From: Spirochaetia bacterium UBA5550 | Lineage (GTDB): Bacteria > Spirochaetota > UBA4802 > UBA5550 | Length of the DNA: 6,971 nt | Direction: 5' to 3' | Assembly (NCBI GenBank): GCA_002425885.1 | Contig: DINC01000021.1 | Coordinates: forward strand, 1 to 6,971 | In this document: piece after piece, positions 1 to 4,631 of the stretch | How the letters are laid out: each line of letters begins with the position of its first letter | Numbering within the stretch: the stretch's first letter is position 1 | The notes under the pieces: model-generated | Databases searched by the model: none | Seen by the model: only the letters and a program-made list of their open reading frames with translations | What the model was told of the DNA's origin: nothing | Position numbers and translations under genes: made by a program

Positions 1-190
1 TTATATTGCTATAACAAGTTACCCCGATTTGATCACTATTAAAGATGAAGTTCTTGAAATAGATTATTACCTCCCTAAATTACGCTATCCGGCTGGTGAA
101 AAGATAACACTGGATACAGCTATCAGAGTTTATGAACAATTTCAAAAGATTGAAACGGTTCTTAATGAGTATGCCAGAGGTGTCTTTTAA
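1..190 (+). CDS. C-terminal fragment of a probable HEPN-domain protein
   Basis: An open frame enters from the left edge (first full codon at base 2) and ends at TAA 188-190, giving the last 62 residues of a protein whose start lies outside the window. The segment DYYLPKLRYPAGEKITLDTA followed by an amphipathic helix (IRVYEQFQKIETVLNEYA) resembles the final part of small HEPN proteins, where a Y-x-x-x-RYP stretch precedes a last helix starting at a conserved acidic-x-A. HEPN proteins are small all-helical proteins, often RNases or partners of MNT nucleotidyltransferases in toxin-antitoxin pairs. The diagnostic R-x4-6-H motif would lie upstream and cannot be checked. Base composition is AT-rich compared with purT. 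The family call is an inference from a short tail, and another helical protein is possible. Confidence 0.5.
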   Translation, partial: YIAITSYPDLITIKDEVLEIDYYLPKLRYPAGEKITLDTAIRVYEQFQKIETVLNEYARGVF

Positions 191-246
191 CAGATTCAGG
201 CATATATAATTAATAATACCGGAAATAATCTTTTTTTCCCATAATG

Positions 247-274
247 AAACAGGAGACCCCCTCTTGTTTTTTTT
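247..274 (+). terminator. Rho-independent terminator after the HEPN-like gene
   Basis: A 7-bp stem (ACAGGAG 249-255 with CTCTTGT 261-267, one G-U pair) encloses a 5-base loop, ACCCC. It can be lengthened by two A-T pairs, A247-T269 and A248-T268. A run of eight T (267-274) follows directly. It lies 56 bases after the stop of the upstream gene and 65 bases before the purT start, so it most likely ends the upstream transcript. It could act as a purT attenuator only if the purT promoter lay upstream of it, and no competing antiterminator helix was seen. Confidence 0.75.
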
Positions 275-306
275 GATTGACGAAAAGCTGCACAATTGAG
301 GTTTTC

Positions 307-315
307 TGTGATAAA
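307..315 (+). promoter_or_regulatory. Candidate extended -10 promoter for purT
   Basis: TG at 307-308, one base, then GATAAA at 310-315 matches the layout of an extended -10 element (TGn then a TATAAT-like hexamer, 4/6). There is no convincing -35 at 16-18 bases. A TTGACG at 277-282 is 27 bases away, too far to pair with it. It is the best promoter-like element between the terminator and the purT start, but remains weak. Confidence 0.28.
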
Positions 316-339
316 TACTTTTCTTTTGAAGGAGAAAAA

Positions 340-1524
340 ATGACATCAATAGGAACGCCGGCCGGGAAGTCTCAGACACGTCTTATGATGCTTGGTTCAG
401 GGGAATTGGGCAAAGAGGTTGTAATTGAGGCCATGAGGCTTGGAATATATGTAATTGCCTGCGACAGGTATGATGGCGCGCCTGCAATGCAGGTTGCACA
501 GGAATCTCATGTTTTTAATATGCTGGACGGCGCAAAGCTCCGCGAAGTTGTGAAGCGGGTTAAGCCTCATTATATTGTGCCTGAGATTGAGGCTATAGCA
601 ACAGACACTCTTCTTGAACTGGAGAACGAGGGGTTTAATGTGATCCCCAATGCTATGGCTACAAAGCTCACTATGAACAGGGAGGGGATAAGGCGTTTTG
701 CTTCGGAGAAGCTGGGACTTAAAACTTCACCTTACAGGTTTGCTGATAATAAAGAAGAGTTCCTTGCGGCAGTGAAGGATCTGGGATTTCCATGTGTTGT
801 AAAGCCTATCATGAGTTCATCCGGAAAAGGGCAGAGTATAATCCGCAGTGAAAGTGATCTTGACCGCGCATGGGGCTATTCACAGTCAGGGAGCAGAACA
901 GGCGCGGGCCGTGTTATTGTTGAGCAGTTTATCAATTTTGATTATGAGATTACTCTCCTTACAGTGCGCCATAAAGCGGGGACAACTTTTGTTGATCCTA
1001 TCGGCCATCTTCAGATTGACGGGGATTACCGGGAATCGTGGCAGCCTCATCCCATGAAGGGGAATGTGCTGGAGGAGTCGAAGCGTGTGGCAAAAGTAAT
1101 CACTGACGGTATAGGGGGCTACGGTATTTTCGGAGTTGAGCTTTTTATTCGCGGGGATGAGGTCTTTTTCAGCGAAGTTTCACCGCGGCCCCATGATACA
1201 GGTATGGTGACAATGATCTCACAGAATATGTCGGAGTTCGAGCTTCATGTCAGGGCGATTTTAGGGCTCCCTGTGACTTCTCTCAGGCAGTACGGCCCTG
1301 CTGCTTCTGCTGCGATTCTTGTGGATGGTGATACTGATGATGTTACATTTGAGTATGTTGATGAAGCGGTGGCAGAGGATTTTACTGCTATAAGGATTTT
1401 CGGCAAACCTGAGGTTCGCGGACACAGGAGGATGGGGGTTGGCCTTGCTCTCGGTTCATCAATAGAAGAGGCAAGGGAGAAGGCTCGCAGAGTCAGGGAT
1501 GCGGTGAGGTTTAAGTTAGGGTGA
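340..1524 (+). CDS. purT: Formate-dependent phosphoribosylglycinamide formyltransferase (GAR transformylase 2)
   Basis: PurT is a cytosolic ATP-grasp enzyme that formylates GAR to FGAR with formate and ATP, a folate-independent version of the third step of purine synthesis. The product is 394 residues, close to the ~392 of the E. coli enzyme. Visible motifs include the N-terminal nucleotide-fold loop GSGELGKE (19-26), the ATP-binding loop MSSSGKGQS (158-166), GDYRESWQP (228-236), FGVELF (264-269) and the metal/phosphate segment [14 protein letters not shown] (278-291), then RQYGPAASA (316-324). ATG 340 is chosen because AAGGAG (329-334) sits 5 bases upstream and the family begins just before the nucleotide fold. 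The frame is open another 21 codons upstream without family similarity. By eye its codons are more GC-rich than those of the flanking genes. It is a single gene behind a terminator, convergent with prs. It is intact and the identification is secure. Confidence 0.97.
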   Translation: MTSIGTPAGKSQTRLMMLGSGELGKEVVIEAMRLGIYVIACDRYDGAPAMQVAQESHVFNMLDGAKLREVVKRVKPHYIVPEIEAIATDTLLELENEGFNVIPNAMATKLTMNREGIRRFASEKLGLKTSPYRFADNKEEFLAAVKDLGFPCVVKPIMSSSGKGQSIIRSESDLDRAWGYSQSGSRTGAGRVIVEQFINFDYEITLLTVRHKAGTTFVDPIGHLQIDGDYRESWQPHPMKGNVLEESKRVAKVITDGIGGYGIFGVELFIRGDEVFFSEVSPRPHDTGMVTMISQNMSEFELHVRAILGLPVTSLRQYGPAASAAILVDGDTDDVTFEYVDEAVAEDFTAIRIFGKPEVRGHRRMGVGLALGSSIEEAREKARRVRDAVRFKLG

Positions 1525-1681
1525 GAAATTGCCTCTGATTATCTAATTGACAAATGCTGCAGATTAGAGCAGTTAATATTTGCAATAATTCTCTTCCTGT
1601 CATCCCCGCGAAGGCGGGAATCTATTTTTCCATATTTTAGATTCCGGTACGATTTTATCACTCAGGCCGGAATGACAAAGA
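1525..1681. other. Convergent intergenic gap between purT and prs, no gene
   Basis: The 157 bases between the stops of the convergent purT and prs genes hold no supportable coding region. The right half is the palindromic repeat listed separately. The left part is plain AT-rich spacer. No hairpin followed at once by a T run was seen for either gene, so termination of both may rely on the repeat hairpins or on Rho. Confidence 0.7.
1598..1677. repeat. 80-bp palindromic intergenic repeat (TGTCAT...ATGACA)
   Basis: The element starts TGTCAT (1598-1603) and ends ATGACA (1672-1677), a perfect 6-bp terminal inverted repeat. Inside are three nested palindromes: CCCGC/GCGGG around GAAG (within 1603-1618), GGAATCTA (1617-1624) with TAGATTCC (1638-1645), and ATTCCGG (1641-1647) with CCGGAAT (1667-1673). 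The left arm closely resembles the dispersed intergenic repeats with a core like TCATTCCCGCGAAGGCGGGA found in many bacterial genomes. The right arm looks diverged. Such elements are thought to be MITE- or REP-like and non-autonomous. Lying between two convergent genes, it could also serve as a bidirectional transcript end. Only one copy is visible here, so its status as a repeat rests on resemblance. Confidence 0.65.
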
Positions 1682-2623
1682 TTAAAGAAACAGGGAGCTT
1701 ACAGATTCCCCGTTATGAATTCTTCTTATTGCCTCTCCGAACAGAGGAGCTATCGAAAGCACCTGCATGTTTCTCAATTTTTTATGATCCGGAAGAGGAA
1801 TTGAATTTGTAAAAATTATCTCTTTGAAATTTGCGTGCTTCAGATTATCTACCGCATTTTCAGAGAGTACAGGATGAGAGAAAAGGCAGTAAACATCATT
1901 AGCCCCTCTTTCTTTAAGAGCATCAGCAGCTTTTGATATTGAGCCCGCTGTGTCAGCTATGTCATCTATCAGGATACAGTTTTTGTCTTTTACTTCTCCG
2001 ATAACATTCATTATATCAACAACATTTGCCTCAGGCCTTCTTTTATCAATAATAGCAAGACTGGAGTTCATCTTTTTCGCGAGAAACCTGGCCCTGTCCA
2101 CACCGCCTGCATCCGGAGAAACAACCACAACATTTTCAAGTGTAAGGCTCTTGAGATAATCTATTGCAATGGGAGATGCATAAAGGTTATCAACCGGTAT
2201 ATCGAAAAAACCCTGTATCTGGTCAGCATGAAGATCCATTGTCAGGACCCTGTCAGCTCCCGTAACCTGTATTATATTTGAAACTACTTTTGCAGAAATC
2301 GGAACCCTGGGCTCAACTTTGCGATCCTGCCTCGCGTATCCGAAATATGGAATTACAGCCGTTATGCGCGATGCAGAGGCTCTTACTGCAGCGTCGATCA
2401 TAAGAAGAAGTTCCATTATATGATCATTTGACGGATTGCATGTTGACTGTATTATAAATACATCATGAGCACGGACATTATCCTTCAGTTTGACAGAGAT
2501 TTCCCCGTCCTTGAAGCGCTTAAGGTCTATGCCTGAAAGCTCAGTCCCAAGATATTGCGCTATCTCAAGTGCAAGCTCTCCGTTAGATGAGCCTGAAAAT
2601 ATCTTTAAAGGGCTGTTATTCAT
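1682..2623 (-). CDS. prs: Ribose-phosphate pyrophosphokinase (PRPP synthetase)
   Basis: Prs is a cytosolic enzyme that transfers pyrophosphate from ATP to ribose 5-phosphate, giving PRPP for purine, pyrimidine, NAD, histidine and tryptophan synthesis. The product is 313 residues, normal for the family. Motifs are FSGSSN (9-14), FKDGE (37-41), the ATP-site run YFGYARQDRK (93-102) with PISAK (108-112), the metal-binding LHADQIQGFFD (131-141), SPDAGG (169-174), and the PRPP-binding loop DDIADTAGS (220-228, against the usual DDxxDTaGT). ATG 2623 is chosen because GAGGA (2632-2636) lies 8 bases upstream and the family starts here. Ten more codons upstream are open but belong to the preceding gene. 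The start overlaps the end of the glmU-like gene by 8 bases, so translation is probably coupled. rplY and pth, which often follow prs, are absent. Confidence 0.97.
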   Translation of the reverse strand: MNNSPLKIFSGSSNGELALEIAQYLGTELSGIDLKRFKDGEISVKLKDNVRAHDVFIIQSTCNPSNDHIMELLLMIDAAVRASASRITAVIPYFGYARQDRKVEPRVPISAKVVSNIIQVTGADRVLTMDLHADQIQGFFDIPVDNLYASPIAIDYLKSLTLENVVVVSPDAGGVDRARFLAKKMNSSLAIIDKRRPEANVVDIMNVIGEVKDKNCILIDDIADTAGSISKAADALKERGANDVYCLFSHPVLSENAVDNLKHANFKEIIFTNSIPLPDHKKLRNMQVLSIAPLFGEAIRRIHNGESVSSLFL

Positions 2624-3365
2624 CTGATTTGTCCTCGGTTTTCTTCGCAACATATTTCTCCAGTGAAATCAGCTCATCGCGTGTATTTATTCCTCTACCC
2701 TCAACAGGGTCCTGAAGAACGACTGTTTTGACAGTAAAGCCTGCCTCAAGCACATATCTTAATGCGTCGGGAAGATAGTATTCCCTCTGAGCATTATTTG
2801 TATCAATCCGTTTAAGACCCTCAAAAAGGAGTCTGCTGTTAAATATATAAGTGCCGCTGTTGACTTCCGTAATTTTTCTCTGTTCATCAGTGGCATCTTT
2901 CTCTTCAATTATAGCAGAGAAAGACCCGGAGTCATATATGATTCTGCCGTAACCGGTAGGATTATCCTGGATCATAGTAAGAACTACTGCACCGCAGTCA
3001 GGTTTTTCAATTTCACGGACTAAAGCCTGAAATGTTTCAGGCTTTATCAGCGGAACATCGCCGCATGCGACAACTATATCCCCGTCATAATCTTTAAAAT
3101 ATGATTCAGCCTGCATTACAGCGTGGCCTGTCCCCAGCTGTTCGTGCTGCCAGACAAAATTCACCCTGCCGTTGAGTTGCTGTATGACATCATCCCCTTT
3201 ATAGCCCACAACCACAAGAATATCATTTATCCCTGCAGTATTAAGGCTATCCACAACATGTCCGATTAGAGGTTTTCCGCAAAGAGGATGAAGTACTTTG
3301 GGGAGCTCGGACTGCATCCGAACCCCTTTTCCTCCGGCAAGAACAATCGAAGAAATATTCTTAAT
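2616..3365 (-). CDS. Single-domain GlmU-type sugar-1-phosphate uridylyltransferase (ATT start)
   Basis: The 249-residue product matches the N-terminal pyrophosphorylase domain of GlmU, which makes UDP-GlcNAc from GlcNAc-1-P and UTP for peptidoglycan and lipopolysaccharide. Motifs are LAGGKGVRM (9-17, usual LAAGxGTRM), LPKVLH (21-26), QLGTGHA (76-82), GDVPL (102-106), TGYGRI (137-142), VNSG (168-171), NAQREYYLPD (191-200) and GINTR (225-229). It ends where the left-handed beta-helix acetyltransferase domain of GlmU (~456 residues) would begin, so a separate acetyltransferase is expected elsewhere. No ATG, GTG or TTG exists in frame between the tRNA and the nucleotide-binding loop. ATT 3365 gives the family's usual N-terminus (x-KNISSIVLA) and has AGGAG 7 bases upstream. 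The alternative TTG 3401 lies inside the tRNA. Uridylyltransferase activity is well supported. GlcNAc specificity is inferred, so no symbol is given. Confidence 0.85.
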   Translation of the reverse strand: MKNISSIVLAGGKGVRMQSELPKVLHPLCGKPLIGHVVDSLNTAGINDILVVVGYKGDDVIQQLNGRVNFVWQHEQLGTGHAVMQAESYFKDYDGDIVVACGDVPLIKPETFQALVREIEKPDCGAVVLTMIQDNPTGYGRIIYDSGSFSAIIEEKDATDEQRKITEVNSGTYIFNSRLLFEGLKRIDTNNAQREYYLPDALRYVLEAGFTVKTVVLQDPVEGRGINTRDELISLEKYVAKKTEDKSDE

Positions 3366-3372
3366 TGTCCGT

Positions 3373-3377
3373 CTCCT
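3373..3377 (-). promoter_or_regulatory. Ribosome binding site that points to the ATT start of the glmU-like gene
   Basis: AGGAG (minus strand, 3377 down to 3373) is followed by 7 bases and then ATT at 3365-3363. It lies only 13 bases past the tRNA 3' end, so it stays on the mRNA after tRNA processing. No ATG, GTG or TTG in the correct frame lies within reach, which makes this site the main evidence for the non-canonical start. Confidence 0.6.
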
Positions 3378-3390
3378 GAAAATAGTTATT

Positions 3391-3462
3391 CTGAGGCGCA
3401 AGGATTCGAACCTTGGAATGCCGAGACCAAAACCCGGTGCCTTACCACTTGGCGACGCCTCA
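3391..3462 (-). tRNA. tRNA-Gln (anticodon UUG)
   Basis: Read on the minus strand, the 72 bases fold as a complete cloverleaf. The acceptor arm UGAGGCG pairs with CGCCUCA and is followed by discriminator G. The D arm starts GCC and ends GGC. The anticodon stem is CCGGG/CUCGG with loop UUUUGGU, so the anticodon UUG is at 3430-3428. The T arm carries GGUUCGAAUCC. The weak U1-A72 pair with G73 is typical of tRNA-Gln. CCA is not encoded (AAT follows), so a CCA-adding enzyme is needed. It sits 69 bases after ispE and 25 bases before the glmU-like start on the same strand. It may be cut from a common transcript. A GATAAT at 3476-3481, 13 bases upstream, could be a -10 of its own, but no good -35 accompanies it. 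Confidence 0.96.
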
Positions 3463-3531
3463 ATTGTGTGTAAGTATTATCAGCAAAAAACTAATGACAC
3501 ATTTCTCAATATCTCTTTAGAATGTCAATCA

Positions 3532-4452
3532 TTAATTTTTTCGACATTCCATATTAATCAGAAAAACCCTGTTTCCTCCCCTTTCAAGCTCTTCTGCGGC
3601 CAGCCGGGAAGTCTGAGAATCCTTAAAAACCCCGTAGACCGAAGACCCTGAGCCTGACATAAGGGCAAAATCCGCCCCGAAATCATACATCTGATTTTTA
3701 AGTATTTCAAGTCCGGGGTGCTGCTGAAAAACAGGTTTTTCAAAATCATTTATAAAATACTTTTTCCATTCTGATGGTTCATCAAGCAGAGAACAGAGTT
3801 CATTTTTTCTTCGCTGCAGTTCCGCTCCGGTATAGAGATTATCATGCCCTCTTTTAAGCGAGGAGTATGCCATTCCGGTATTTACATGAATTCCGTTATT
3901 CACCAGTACAACCGGGAGTTCCAGGCTGCGGTGAATCTGCTGAAGGATTTCGCCTCGCCCCTCTGCAAAAGCCACCCCCCCTTTTAGAAAAAAAGGAACA
4001 TCAGAACCGCTATCAGCAGCGGCTGAAAATAAAGGCTCATCCTGCCGGAGATTTAATGCCTCTCTTACCAGTTCGAGAGCTGCTGCAGCGTCACTGCTCC
4101 CCCCCCCTATACCGGCACCTGAAGGGATATTTTTTTCAATTGAAAACCTTAAATATCCCCCAAGAGATAGAGCTTTCAGATACTTTTTCACGGCAATTGA
4201 TATCAGATTTTCCTCAGAAGAAATCTCCTTAAGAATATCAGCACATACCCCTCCGGAATTAATAATCTCCACATTAAGTGATTTTTCCCGGGGTCCCACC
4301 TCAAATGACTCCAGTTTTAAAAGATCAGAAAGGCCAATTTCAGCCATTATGCTCAGCAGGTTGTGAAAATTATCACTTCTCCTGTTTAGCACCTGAAGAT
4401 GGAGATTGAGCTTCGCAAAAGCTTTACGGCTTGTCAAAAATTCTCTCTGCAT
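3532..4452 (-). CDS. ispE: 4-diphosphocytidyl-2-C-methyl-D-erythritol kinase
   Basis: IspE is a GHMP-family kinase that phosphorylates CDP-methylerythritol with ATP in the cytosolic MEP pathway to isopentenyl diphosphate. The product is 306 residues, a normal size. Motifs are the N-terminal AFAKLNLHL (11-19) with the catalytic-region Lys14, RRSDNFH (24-30, usual RxDGYH), the ATP loop PSGAGIGGGSSDAAA (110-124), GSDVPFF (149-155) with the presumed catalytic Asp151, and C-terminal MSGSGSSVYG (265-274). ATG 4452 is preferred over the in-frame TTG at 4488, because that TTG lies within the spacer of the gene's apparent promoter and would not be transcribed. No Shine-Dalgarno is visible before either. 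The leader would be only about 16-20 bases. Nine consecutive G on the coding strand (4107-4099) encode the Gly triplet of the ATP loop, and a second G7 run lies at 3981-3975. It is first in the ispE/tRNA-Gln/glmU-like/prs cluster. Confidence 0.95.
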   Translation of the reverse strand: MQREFLTSRKAFAKLNLHLQVLNRRSDNFHNLLSIMAEIGLSDLLKLESFEVGPREKSLNVEIINSGGVCADILKEISSEENLISIAVKKYLKALSLGGYLRFSIEKNIPSGAGIGGGSSDAAAALELVREALNLRQDEPLFSAAADSGSDVPFFLKGGVAFAEGRGEILQQIHRSLELPVVLVNNGIHVNTGMAYSSLKRGHDNLYTGAELQRRKNELCSLLDEPSEWKKYFINDFEKPVFQQHPGLEILKNQMYDFGADFALMSGSGSSVYGVFKDSQTSRLAAEELERGGNRVFLINMECRKN

Positions 4453-4476
4453 ATTTATTATATTTTCTGAATTCTG

Positions 4477-4505
4477 ATTATATGACAAAATTTATGAAAA
4501 GTCAA
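4477..4505 (-). promoter_or_regulatory. Near-consensus sigma70 promoter for the ispE cluster
   Basis: On the minus strand TTGACT (4505-4500, 5/6 to the -35 consensus) is followed by exactly 17 bases and then TATAAT (4482-4477, 6/6). Transcription should begin near 4468-4472, giving a 16-20 base leader before ATG 4452. The promoter lies inside the longest possible ispE reading frame and so decides its start. It can serve the whole minus-strand cluster, including the tRNA, down to prs. Confidence 0.72.
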
Positions 4506-4566
4506 GAATAATACAGAGTCCCGCGCTTATACGGGTAATAAAATTGTGCAGTTTTAAATATTTAAC

Positions 4567-4617
4567 TTGAAATAAAGGGGGAATCTGCTTGATTATTTCT
4601 TTTAAAGATAATACTAT
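4567..4617 (+). promoter_or_regulatory. Candidate promoters for the membrane sensor gene
   Basis: Two weak hexamer pairs are visible. TTGAAA (4567-4572) with an 18-base spacer and GATTAT (4591-4596) would leave a leader of about 30 bases. TTGATT (4589-4594) with a 17-base spacer and TACTAT (4612-4617) would give a nearly leaderless message. Each hexamer is about 4/6 to consensus. They lie divergent to the ispE promoter, about 60-110 bases from it. Neither is strong enough to choose. Confidence 0.25.
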
Positions 4618-4631
4618 TCCGGGTTGATAAA

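Noticed and set aside
288..297. CTGCACAATT upstream of purT, with its reverse complement at 4542-4551 upstream of the sensor gene
   Set aside because: Two shared 10-mers in 7 kb in AT-rich spacers are weak evidence. There is no palindrome or third clear copy to suggest an operator.
191..339. Possible purine-type riboswitch in the purT leader
   Set aside because: Apart from the intrinsic terminator that fits the upstream gene, no conserved aptamer core was recognised and no antiterminator helix was found.
80..379. Minus-strand open frame of 99 codons over the HEPN tail and purT leader
   Set aside because: It runs antisense across the HEPN-like coding end, the terminator and the purT start. 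Its composition reflects AT-rich spacer and it matches no family.
3298..3651. Plus-strand open frame of 117 codons across the tRNA and ends of two genes
   Set aside because: It reads antisense through the glmU-like gene, the tRNA-Gln and the ispE end, all well supported on the other strand.
3867..4232. Plus-strand open frame of 121 codons opposite ispE
   Set aside because: It is a shadow of the ispE frame, with proline- and leucine-rich low-information content, and ispE itself is secure.
4519..4534. CCCG/CGGG small inverted repeat between the divergent promoters
   Set aside because: The stem is only 4 bp with a long loop and no T run. It is too small to call an operator or terminator.
4589..4627. 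Short leader frame from TTG 4589 (12 codons) behind AAAGGGGG before the sensor gene
   Set aside because: The ribosome-site-like run is well spaced, but the peptide has no regulatory pattern and a terminator/antiterminator pair is absent, so it is not supported as a leader peptide.
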